Source: JAFGKK01 sp964521085 (GTDB taxonomy: Bacteria; Chloroflexota; Anaerolineae; Anaerolineales; RBG-16-64-43). Taken from it: a DNA stretch of 13,773 bases. The stretch's first letter is position 1; each line of letters begins with the position of its first letter. The DNA is taken from assembly GCA_964521085.1 (NCBI GenBank), contig CAZFPL010000082.1:1-13773 (forward strand), read 5' to 3'. Below the pieces are notes generated by a model, which did not search any database, had not been told where the DNA came from, and was given only the letters and a program-made list of their open reading frames with translations. The position numbers were made by a program, and so were the translations under genes. Shown here one piece after another: positions 7,663 through 13,773 of this stretch.

Positions 7663-9321
7663 ATGTTGACCCTGCTGCACGCCCTTCAGGATGAAACGGC
7701 GGACCACTGGCGTGTGGTCGCCGGTGCCTGGGGCGTGGAATATCCCGCTTCGTCGCGTGACCCGCTTTCGGAGTTGATCGTCGCCATCCTGAATCCGGAG
7801 CGGGTTGCGAATCTCTACCGGGCGCTCCCGGAAACCTCGCGCGAGGTCATCAGCGCGCTCCGCCGTTCCGGCGGAAAAATCCCGGTGGCGGAGTTCTTCC
7901 ACCGCTACGGAGAGATCCGTTCGATGGGCCCGGCCCGCAGGCAGCGCGAGCGGCCTTGGCAGAATCCGGTATCGGTGTCGGAAGGCTTGTGGTATTCCGG
8001 CTGGCTGGGCCGGGCGTTCATCCGCGCCGGAAGCGGGACGCAGGAGTATATTTTCCTGCCCGGAGATCTCGAGGCTTTGATCCCCGCCGGCGCAGGCGAA
8101 TCTCCGTCCGCCTGGAACCTGCTCTCCTACCAGCCCGGCAGGCATGAGGCCTTTTATCAAGCCGGAGCCCGCGCCGCGGAAGATGTGTGCACGCTATTGG
8201 CATTTGCGCGCAATTGGCCTCCTCCGGCACAGCGTGGAATCCGCCTCGCGGGTCCGGTTCGATCCTTGGAGTTGCACCTGAAGGAGCCGGCCGCCGTCCC
8301 GCTGCTTTCGAGTCTCTTATTGGAAAAAGGCCTGCTCCAGGGAGATCCACTCCAGCCGGATCCTGATTCGGCGCGCGCGTTCCTGGAACTGACAGTGGAG
8401 GAATCCGCCGCCGTGCTGCTGAAAGCCTGGAGAGATTCTTCCGCGTGGAACGATCTGGCTCACACGGGTGATTTATCCGCGGAAGGAAGCTGGCCGAATG
8501 ATCCCGTACGCGCCCGGCGGGATTTTCTCGATGCAATGCGCGCCGCTCCGCGCGGGGAGTGGTGCACAATCGAATCCGTGGTGACGGCAATCCGCCAGAC
8601 ACGGATGGAGTTCCTGCGTCCGGCGTCGGAATTCGATGTCTGGCAGCTGCGCGGGAAATCGGGTGAGTTCCTGCGCGGGCTTGATTCTTGGGACCGCGTG
8701 GAAGGCGCCTTGATCCGGTCTTTTTTCCGCAGCCCGCTGGCGTGGCTGGGAGCCGTGGATTTGGCGCCGCGCGAGGATCCGAAAGCCTTCCGCTTTGCAC
8801 CGCCCGCTGCCGCATTGTGGGATGAGGAGACCGCGCCGGCTAAAACCGCCGAAGCGCGCGCGCGCATCCGCTCGGATGGATCGCTCGTCGTTTTACCGGG
8901 GACTCCGCCGCTCCTCCGCTATCAACTGGCGCGCTGTTCGGATTGGCTTCCGCAGAAGGGCGGGGCGTACGTATATCGGATTACCCCGCGCGCTCTCGCC
9001 CGCGCCCGGGAACAGGGGGTACGCACGGCGCACATCCTGCCGCTGCTGGAGAACCTGGCGGGCAAGGTTCCCGCCGCTTTGGCCGGCGCCATCCGCGCCT
9101 GGGAGGAACGCGGTGTGGAGGCGGCGGTGCGTTCGGGTAAAATTCTCCTTCCCCGGAATGAGGAGGCGGCCAGGAAGATCGCCGCCCTGGCGGAACGCGA
9201 CCGAAGCACGATCACCCGGCTCGATGGACCGGTGTATATCGTCACGCGGCTGGGTTCCAACAGGCTGCGGACCCGGTTGGTGGAGGAGGGATTTCTCCTC
9301 GAGGAGGAAGATGAGGTATGA
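7663..9321 (+). CDS. Helicase-associated domain protein (XPB/Ssl2 N-terminal-like), no motor
   Basis: The 552-residue protein starts at ATG 7663, two bases after the lipid kinase stop. No Walker A or DEAD/DEAH-type motif is visible, so it is not a helicase by itself. Residues of about 400-510 (IRSDGSLVVLPGTPP..., then the segment YVYRITPRALARAREQG and HILPLLENLAGKVP) follow the pattern of the 'helicase-associated / XPB-Ssl2 N-terminal' family. That family occurs in actinobacteria and Chloroflexota, often as stand-alone DNA-binding proteins. The N-terminal part (about 1-150) has helices and the segment WYSGWLGRAF, which resembles the same group. The C-terminus is acidic (EEEDEV). The role is unknown; binding DNA or a helicase partner is inference from the family name. 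The open frame extends upstream through the lipid kinase gene, but that part is a shadow. Its stop overlaps the galactokinase start by 4 bases. Confidence 0.65.
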   Translation: MLTLLHALQDETADHWRVVAGAWGVEYPASSRDPLSELIVAILNPERVANLYRALPETSREVISALRRSGGKIPVAEFFHRYGEIRSMGPARRQRERPWQNPVSVSEGLWYSGWLGRAFIRAGSGTQEYIFLPGDLEALIPAGAGESPSAWNLLSYQPGRHEAFYQAGARAAEDVCTLLAFARNWPPPAQRGIRLAGPVRSLELHLKEPAAVPLLSSLLLEKGLLQGDPLQPDPDSARAFLELTVEESAAVLLKAWRDSSAWNDLAHTGDLSAEGSWPNDPVRARRDFLDAMRAAPRGEWCTIESVVTAIRQTRMEFLRPASEFDVWQLRGKSGEFLRGLDSWDRVEGALIRSFFRSPLAWLGAVDLAPREDPKAFRFAPPAAALWDEETAPAKTAEARARIRSDGSLVVLPGTPPLLRYQLARCSDWLPQKGGAYVYRITPRALARAREQGVRTAHILPLLENLAGKVPAALAGAIRAWEERGVEAAVRSGKILLPRNEEAARKIAALAERDRSTITRLDGPVYIVTRLGSNRLRTRLVEEGFLLEEEDEV

Positions 9322-10511
9322 CGAATAATCCGCAGGTCGAAGAAAAAATAAAAGCCGTTTTTCAGAAACGGTTCCATACAAACCCGTCGGGAATCGCCCG
9401 TGCTCCGGGACGCGTCAATTTAATCGGCGAACATACGGATTTTAATGACGGCTGGGTGTTTCCGGCCGCCATCGAACGCGCGGTCTCCCTGGCGGCGACT
9501 CCGATTTCCGCTCCGATCCTGGAAATCACAGCGCTGGATATCAATGAAGAGATCGCGCTGCCGCTGCCGGATCCCTCCAAACCGGCTGAAGAGCAGGCTG
9601 CGATGTATCCGGCATGGGCGCGGTACGGCGCGGGAGTGGCCTGGGTGCTGGCCCGTTCCGGGCACAAGGTTTCCGGTTTACGCGGGGTGTTTTCCTCCAC
9701 GGTGCCGATCGGTTCCGGATTGAGTTCTTCGGCGGCCCTGGAAGTGGCGTTTGCGATGGCATTCCAGGCGGCGGGAGGCTGGACGGCATCGCGGATGGAT
9801 TTGGCGCGCGCCTGCCAGCAGGCGGAGCACGCCTTCGCCGGCGTCCGCTGCGGGTTAATGGATCAGTTTGCATCGCTTCATGGGAAGAAAGGCTCTGCCC
9901 TGCTTTTCGATTGCCGCTCCTTGGAGTTTGAGCCGATTCCGATCCCGCCTCAGGCCGCTTTGGTGATCGCCGATACCCATGTCCGCCATAAATTGGAAGA
10001 CGGCGGATACAACGAAAGGCGCGAGCAATGCGAGCAGGCGGTGAAAATCCTTTCCCTGACGTACCCGCAGGTTCGGGCGCTGCGCGACGTAACGCCGGAG
10101 ATGCTCCGTATGGAAAGCAGAAAGCTTCCGGAGTTGGTTCGAATGCGGGCGGAGCATGTGGTTACGGAGTGCGAACGCACCTTGATGATGGCGGACGCCC
10201 TCCGGAGGGGAGACTTGGCGGCGGCCGGAGAATTGATGTACGCCGGTCACGCCAGCCTGCGCGATTTGTATCAGGTAAGCGTCCCCGAGCTGGATACGAT
10301 GGTGACCGCCGCCCGGTCCATCCCGGGCTGTTTCGGCGCGCGCCTGACCGGCGCGGGGTTCGGCGGCTGCACCATCCAATTGGTGGAACGCGGTAGGGCC
10401 GAAGCATTCGCCGAACTCCTGGCGACAAAATATTTCGACGCCACCGGCATTCCGCCCGAGGTTCTCCTCACCCAGCCGGCGGAAGGGGCGGAGTGGATGG
10501 CAATTCCCTGA
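9318..10511 (+). CDS. galK: Galactokinase
   Basis: The 397-residue protein is the normal length for galactokinase (about 380-400), which makes galactose 1-phosphate from galactose and ATP, the first phosphorylation step of the Leloir pathway. It is a GHMP kinase with all signatures. The galactokinase motif GRVNLIGEHTDFNDG is at residues 31-45, holding the catalytic Arg32. The ATP-binding PIGSGLSSSAA is at 130-140. CGLMDQ at 178-183 carries the catalytic base Asp182. The third GHMP motif LTGAGFGGC is at 343-351. The EHTD substrate motif argues against mevalonate or homoserine kinase. The start ATG overlaps the previous stop (ATGA at 9318-9321), with GAGGAGGAAGATGAGG just upstream supplying the ribosome site. 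No galT, galE or sugar transporter is in the window, so galactose genes are not clustered here. Confidence 0.96.
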   Translation: MTNNPQVEEKIKAVFQKRFHTNPSGIARAPGRVNLIGEHTDFNDGWVFPAAIERAVSLAATPISAPILEITALDINEEIALPLPDPSKPAEEQAAMYPAWARYGAGVAWVLARSGHKVSGLRGVFSSTVPIGSGLSSSAALEVAFAMAFQAAGGWTASRMDLARACQQAEHAFAGVRCGLMDQFASLHGKKGSALLFDCRSLEFEPIPIPPQAALVIADTHVRHKLEDGGYNERREQCEQAVKILSLTYPQVRALRDVTPEMLRMESRKLPELVRMRAEHVVTECERTLMMADALRRGDLAAAGELMYAGHASLRDLYQVSVPELDTMVTAARSIPGCFGARLTGAGFGGCTIQLVERGRAEAFAELLATKYFDATGIPPEVLLTQPAEGAEWMAIP

Positions 10512-10760
10512 TCCGGTTTTTTGAAGGCTGGACACGCCGCGGCCCGTCCTGCAAACTGCAGAGTAAAGGGATGAAACAAACTCCCCGGACGACTGTCTAA
10601 TAATCATCCTTAAGAACCCATTCTTTTCGGCTTGGGAAACATCCCGATTCCAGCTTTCAGGGTGAATATATGGAGGATGGGAAGGCGGATTTCTTCATTG
10701 ATTCCAAGCGGAGGTTGAAATTCCGCGTATTTTCCAGCGCTTGTGGATTGCGCCGTTTTT

Positions 10761-10786
10761 GACCGGTTTTCGGCACACAACCGGTC
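10761..10786. repeat. Inverted repeat GACCGGTT / AACCGGTC
   Basis: A perfect 8-bp inverted repeat pairs 10761-10768 with 10779-10786 across 10 bases. It lies just upstream of the candidate ECF promoter, where an activator site or the end of an upstream transcript could be expected. No T-tract follows, so a terminator is unlikely. Confidence 0.45.
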
Positions 10787-10797
10787 TCCTGGGGAGT

Positions 10798-10827
10798 GGA
10801 AAACCATCCCTTAAACATCGGCGTATA
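10798..10827 (+). promoter_or_regulatory. Candidate ECF-sigma-type promoter
   Basis: GGAAAAC at 10798-10804 and CGTATA at 10822-10827 are 17 bases apart. This resembles the AAC ... CGT pattern of ECF promoters such as B. subtilis SigW (TGAAAC, CGTA). It would start transcripts near 10835, about 68 bases before the first gene. The elements are short and could arise by chance. Confidence 0.3.
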
Positions 10828-10864
10828 TGGTACTGTAGAGATAGTCTGACCCGCTGAACGTATA

Positions 10865-10876
10865 TTGAAATTTCAA
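10865..10876. promoter_or_regulatory. 12-bp perfect palindrome TTGAAATTTCAA
   Basis: The palindrome ends 12 bases before the Shine-Dalgarno of the first operon gene. A partial copy, TTGAAATT, occurs at 10715-10722. It could be an operator, but no regulator is identified. Confidence 0.35.
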
Positions 10877-10888
10877 CCACCCACCATC

Positions 10889-10896
10889 TAGGAGGT
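10889..10896 (+). promoter_or_regulatory. Strong ribosome binding site of the operon's first gene
   Basis: TAGGAGGT, nearly the full anti-Shine-Dalgarno complement, ends 6 bases before ATG 10903. It fixes the start and suggests high translation of the operon. Confidence 0.8.
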
Positions 10897-10902
10897 CTTT
10901 CC

Positions 10903-11463
10903 ATGAATTCCTATACTCGATCCAGTTTGCGCACCGGAGTGGCACTCATCCTTTTGGGAGTCGTATTCCTTGTTTTCCAAATCGTCCCCGGCCTGAGTGA
11001 TATCTTCCGCGGCGAAAATGCGCCCGCCCTGGTCCTCTTCGGTGTCGCGCTGCTCCTGGCGCTCATCGGAATTGCCACCGGGGCCGCCGGGATGATCATC
11101 CCGGTCTGTATTGTCGGCGGAATCGGCGGCATCTTCTACTGGCAGACGGCGATGGGAGGCGGGTTCCTCACCTGGAGCTATGCCTGGACGCTGATCCCCG
11201 GGTTTGTCGGCGTGGGGATCTTCCTCAACGAACTGCTCAGCGGTCATCCGCTGAAAGGTCTCACCGACGCGTTGGGCCCCATCATTTTCAGCTTGGCTGC
11301 CTTCCTGTTCTTCGGCTCGCTCTTCGGCGGGATCACCAGCGTCGGGATGATCGTGCCTGTGCTGCTCATCGTGCTTGGTCTTGTGGTCATGCTGAAACCG
11401 CTGCTCGGTAGAATTGGGTCGTCGGGCGGACAGTCGGGCTCGCAGCCGGGGGGGCCAGCATGA
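10903..11463 (+). CDS. Polytopic membrane protein of the PspC/toastrack operon
   Basis: The 186-residue protein has about six hydrophobic segments (near 12-29, 41-58, 62-80, 92-108, 123-142 and 145-165) and a short Gly/Ser/Gln-rich polar tail (171-186). The first segment (GVALILLGVVFLVFQIVPGL) resembles the short helix pairs of LiaI/LiaF and DUF5668 proteins, but I cannot place the whole protein in a named family. It is the first gene of the operon, with a strong ribosome site, and its stop overlaps the next start (ATGA at 11460-11463). This strict coupling suggests a membrane partner of the toastrack and PspC proteins. No enzymatic or transport motif is visible. Confidence 0.8.
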   Translation: MNSYTRSSLRTGVALILLGVVFLVFQIVPGLSDIFRGENAPALVLFGVALLLALIGIATGAAGMIIPVCIVGGIGGIFYWQTAMGGGFLTWSYAWTLIPGFVGVGIFLNELLSGHPLKGLTDALGPIIFSLAAFLFFGSLFGGITSVGMIVPVLLIVLGLVVMLKPLLGRIGSSGGQSGSQPGGPA

Positions 11464-12260
11464 GATACGGAGCTTTCTTCTGGGGGACCCTCATCATCCT
11501 AATCGGCGTTGCGTTGATGGCGGGCAACTTGCTGGCGATCAACATCTGGCCTTTCCTCTGGCCGTCGGTCATCATCTTCATCGGGATTTGGTTTCTGGTT
11601 TGGTCGCGGGTCCGGCCGAAATCGCTCGCCGGTGAGGATGTGACCATCCCGTTGCAGGGTGCATCCCGGGCTGATGTCCGGATCCGCCACGGGGCAGGCC
11701 GCCTTCTTCTTCACGGAGGCGCGGGGGCGAACGTGGTTGCCTCAGGATCCTTCACCGGCGGTCTTCGACACTTTGAGAGCCGGCAGGGCGAGACTCTCGA
11801 TGTGGAAATGCGCGTCCCGGAGGACCTCTGGATGAATTTCGGCGGTCCGTGGATCTTCGGACCCTGGACGCCGATTGTCTGGGACGTAAAGTTGAATGAC
11901 GGCATTCCCATGACGCTCGATCTGGAAACCGGTGCGGGGGAATCCCGGCTGGATCTACGCCCGCTGAAAGTGGAAGAGATTCGCTTGAAGACCGGGGCTT
12001 CCTCCACCGAAATCACCCTCCCGGCACAAGCGGGGAAAACCCGGATCAAGGTGACATCCGGCGCGGCATCTGTCGTCTTGCGCGTACCGGACGGAGTGGC
12101 GGCGCGGATCGCGGTGGAGAGCGGTTTGGCGGGAATTACCATTGATCAAAACCGGTTCCCGCGCAGCGGCAACGGATATCAATCCGCGGATTACGACCGG
12201 GCGGTGAATTCGGTGGACATCAAAATTGAAACCGGCGTAGGCGCCGTGGAAATTCGATAG
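11460..12260 (+). CDS. Membrane-anchored LiaF/toastrack beta-domain protein (first copy)
   Basis: The 266-residue protein begins with two close membrane helices (about 6-24 and 31-49) joined by a short turn, as in LiaF and DUF5668 proteins, followed by a basic segment. Residues of about 58-266 form a beta-rich domain with repeating strand-turn units: IRHGAGRLLLHGGAG, LETGAGESRLDL, LKTGASSTEITLP, VTSGAASVVLRVP and IETGVGAVEIR. Such Gly-Ala turns between short strands mark the toastrack/LiaF C-terminal fold, a ladder linked to envelope-stress systems such as LiaIFSR and Psp. In Firmicutes LiaF restrains the LiaS kinase; no kinase is present here. It overlaps the previous gene by 4 bases and lies 16 bases before the PspC gene. 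A paralogue of the same layout is two genes downstream. Confidence 0.8.
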   Translation: MRYGAFFWGTLIILIGVALMAGNLLAINIWPFLWPSVIIFIGIWFLVWSRVRPKSLAGEDVTIPLQGASRADVRIRHGAGRLLLHGGAGANVVASGSFTGGLRHFESRQGETLDVEMRVPEDLWMNFGGPWIFGPWTPIVWDVKLNDGIPMTLDLETGAGESRLDLRPLKVEEIRLKTGASSTEITLPAQAGKTRIKVTSGAASVVLRVPDGVAARIAVESGLAGITIDQNRFPRSGNGYQSADYDRAVNSVDIKIETGVGAVEIR

Positions 12261-12276
12261 AAAAGGAGAATTAACA

Positions 12277-12744
12277 ATGAGTGGAAGATTGTATCGAAGC
12301 AGGACCGACCGATTCTTGGGCGGCGTGTGCGGCGGCTTGGGGAAATACTTGGGGATCGATCCGACCATCATCCGGTTGATCTTTCTGCTGCTGCTGTTCG
12401 GGAATGGATTCGGTTTCCTGCTTTATCTTATCCTTTGGGTCCTTCTACCCGTGGAGGGGGGAACCGAAGCAGCTTCCGGAAACGTGGGTGACCGGTTGAC
12501 GGAAGGTATGAAAGGCGTCGGCGAGGATATCCGCCAGGTCGCCCAGACTCCGCATCCGCAGGCGGGTTTCTGGATTGGGGCGGGCTTGATCGTCCTGGGC
12601 GTGATTCTGTTCGCCGAGCGGTTGGCGGAGATGCTCGGACTTGAATGGCTGACCGTTTGGATAAACTGGTCGACTCTGTGGCCGGTGTTGCTGATCGCGG
12701 TCGGCGTGGCCTTCATCCTCCGCGGCACGCGAAAGGGAGAGTGA
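12277..12744 (+). CDS. PspC-domain protein fused to a second membrane module
   Basis: The 155-residue protein opens with a full PspC domain (residues 1-59). The hallmark GGVCGGLGKYLGID is at 15-28 and the membrane helix (about 32-58) ends in LILWVLLP. After a polar amphipathic linker (60-95) comes a second module with two helices (about 97-113 and 133-149) and the WSTLWPVLLIAVGVAFILR pattern of LiaI/DUF5668 proteins. Classical PspC is a membrane sensor that recruits PspA under envelope stress; no pspA is in the window, so PspC may work with the toastrack proteins around it. AGGAG at 12264-12268 is 8 bases before ATG 12277. The next gene begins 4 bases after its stop. Confidence 0.9.
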   Translation: MSGRLYRSRTDRFLGGVCGGLGKYLGIDPTIIRLIFLLLLFGNGFGFLLYLILWVLLPVEGGTEAASGNVGDRLTEGMKGVGEDIRQVAQTPHPQAGFWIGAGLIVLGVILFAERLAEMLGLEWLTVWINWSTLWPVLLIAVGVAFILRGTRKGE

Positions 12745-12748
12745 CGTC

Positions 12749-13660
12749 ATGAGTGATAAATCGCAGAATCGCGGGCTCAGCATCGTCGGCCCGTTCATCC
12801 TCATCGGTCTTGGAATCGTTCTTCTGCTTCAGCAGCTGAACGTAATCCAATGGAGTGTTTGGGAGGTCGCCTTCCGGCTGTGGCCGCTTATCATCATCGC
12901 CGTCGGCGCCGATATCCTCATCGCCCGCCGGTCCTTCCTGGGGGCGATGGCCGCGCTGCTTGTCGTCCTGGCGCTGCTCGGGGGCGGGATCTATCTGATG
13001 GGAACCGGTCCGTCGGCCAGGGGCGATAGGTTGACCACGGAAGAAATTTCCTTTGACCTGGGAGACGCCACAACGGGGAATATCAACCTCTCCCTGGACG
13101 CCGGAGAAATGAACATCGGGTTTTTGGCCGCGGATTCCCGGAATGTAATCGAGGGAACGATCCGCCAAACTCCCAATGAGGAGGTGACTTCGAAGCACGA
13201 TTTCTCCGGTGCGAAAGTCAATGTGGTTATCCAAAGCCGGTGGCCTCAGAGTTACATTTTCAATTCAGGGATCGACCATACCTGGGATCTGGCTCTTACC
13301 AGACGCATTCCGCTGGATGTCGATCTTTCGCTCGGAGCGGGTGAAATCGTCGCCGATTTAACCGAATTGCAGGTGACCTCGGTGGATGTTCACATCGGCG
13401 CCGGCTCGCTTATTCTTAAACTTCCGGCGGGTTCGGACATCATCGTCAATATCAGCATCGGCGCCGGTTCGGCGGAGATCTATCTCCCGGGCAATGCGCC
13501 GGTGAAGATCCAATGCACCACAGGTGTCGGGAATTGCGCACTCCCCAACGGCTCGGGTTTTTGGGGGCAGAACTATACCTCACCGGAATACTCCTCATCG
13601 GAACATCAAATCCAGATCGAGGTAAGTGTGGGAGTGGGGGAGGCCGAAATCATCCAGTAG
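12749..13660 (+). CDS. Membrane-anchored LiaF/toastrack beta-domain protein (second copy)
   Basis: The 303-residue protein has three N-terminal membrane helices (about 11-28, 41-58 and 64-84) and a long beta-rich domain (about 97-303). The domain repeats a strand-Gly-Ala-Gly-strand unit: LSLDAGEMNIGF, LSLGAGEIVADL, VHIGAGSLILKLP, ISIGAGSAEIYLP and VSVGVGEAEII. This is a toastrack/LiaF-type fold, and the protein is a longer paralogue of the product at 11460-12260, with one more membrane helix. The first helix pair, with LWPLIIIAVGADILI, resembles DUF5668. Topology probably puts the beta ladder on one face of the membrane as a lipid- or protein-binding surface, but which face is not clear. Its start lies 4 bases after the PspC stop, with GGGAGA about 8 bases upstream. 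It ends the operon, followed after 40 bases by a strong hairpin. Confidence 0.82.
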   Translation: MSDKSQNRGLSIVGPFILIGLGIVLLLQQLNVIQWSVWEVAFRLWPLIIIAVGADILIARRSFLGAMAALLVVLALLGGGIYLMGTGPSARGDRLTTEEISFDLGDATTGNINLSLDAGEMNIGFLAADSRNVIEGTIRQTPNEEVTSKHDFSGAKVNVVIQSRWPQSYIFNSGIDHTWDLALTRRIPLDVDLSLGAGEIVADLTELQVTSVDVHIGAGSLILKLPAGSDIIVNISIGAGSAEIYLPGNAPVKIQCTTGVGNCALPNGSGFWGQNYTSPEYSSSEHQIQIEVSVGVGEAEIIQ

Positions 13661-13700
13661 GGTGAATCGGCTGAAGAGTTATTAATATTATTATTGGATG

Positions 13701-13733
13701 ACAGAGACGCGCCATGTTCTGGCGCGTCTCTGT
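13701..13733 (+). terminator. Intrinsic-type terminator of the PspC/toastrack operon
   Basis: A perfect 14-bp stem (ACAGAGACGCGCCA at 13701-13714 with 13720-13733) encloses a 5-base loop and runs into TT, 40 bases after the last stop codon. The 5' flank is A/T-rich (13680-13695), so it could also work on the other strand. Confidence 0.8.
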
Positions 13734-13735
13734 TT

Positions 13736-13753
13736 ATCCCGCTTTCGCGGGAT
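13736..13753. repeat. Second short hairpin next to the terminator
   Basis: ATCCCGC (13736-13742) pairs perfectly with GCGGGAT (13747-13753) around TTTC, two bases after the first hairpin. Further on, CCCCGCAGC at 13761-13769 may be the left arm of a third hairpin cut by the window end. Tandem hairpins like these occur in extragenic palindromic repeats. Confidence 0.5.
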
Positions 13754-13773
13754 TAGAATACCCCGCAGCTTGC

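Larger units (their letters stand above)
10512..10902. other. Non-coding leader region of the PspC/toastrack operon
   Basis: About 390 bases have no supportable gene. There is no clear terminator just after galactokinase. The region holds a small hairpin (GCGGA at 10708-10712 with TCCGC at 10722-10726), an 8-bp inverted repeat, a possible ECF-type promoter, a 12-bp palindrome and a strong Shine-Dalgarno; those with enough support are listed separately. Confidence 0.65.

Noticed and set aside
1..13773. CRISPR array, insertion sequence, tRNA or rRNA
   Set aside because: I found no regularly spaced repeats, no transposase-like protein and no cloverleaf or rRNA-like stretch by reading; a tRNA scan was not run.

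Overview
The window looks like a scaffold from a draft or metagenome-derived genome of a moderately GC-rich bacterium, most plausibly Chloroflexota (Anaerolineae-like). This is inference from three features: a lipoprotein with a long Thr/Pro/Ser linker ahead of WD40 repeats, a PspC/LiaF-type 'toastrack' membrane operon, and a DNA-binding protein related to the N-terminal region of XPB helicases. No marker gene (rRNA, tRNA, ribosomal protein) is present to prove it. A run of 100 N at 5587-5686 shows it is a scaffold and not a finished sequence.

Left part (1-4028): the 3' end of a stomatin/slipin-type SPFH protein is followed by a strong hairpin. Next come a GNAT acetyltransferase on the plus strand and an MgtC/SapB-family membrane protein on the minus strand. 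Divergent from MgtC is a tightly coupled pair, a YihX-like HAD phosphatase and an MFS transporter, separated by one base.

Middle (4029-6745): a large minus-strand lipoprotein holds about 13 recognisable WD40-type blades. It is interrupted by the assembly gap. The 55 bases on each side of the gap are identical, and removing one copy plus the Ns gives an uninterrupted 666-residue reading frame. The gap is therefore probably an unmerged contig overlap and not missing sequence. A non-coding, divergently transcribed region of about 560 bases follows.

Right-centre (6746-10511): a three-gene plus-strand operon encodes a diacylglycerol/lipid kinase, an XPB-N-terminal-like protein with no helicase motor, and galactokinase. 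The genes are 2 bases apart and then overlap by 4 bases. A promoter region with a perfect tandem 11-bp repeat containing TATAAT precedes it.

Right (10512-13773): about 390 non-coding bases contain a possible ECF-type promoter, an inverted repeat and a palindrome. They lead into a four-gene envelope operon: a polytopic membrane protein, a membrane-anchored toastrack protein, a PspC protein fused to a second membrane module, and a second toastrack protein. It ends in a strong intrinsic-type hairpin. Its likely role is envelope-stress sensing or membrane homeostasis. No PspA and no two-component system is visible in the window, so this four-gene layout is the most system-like content here.
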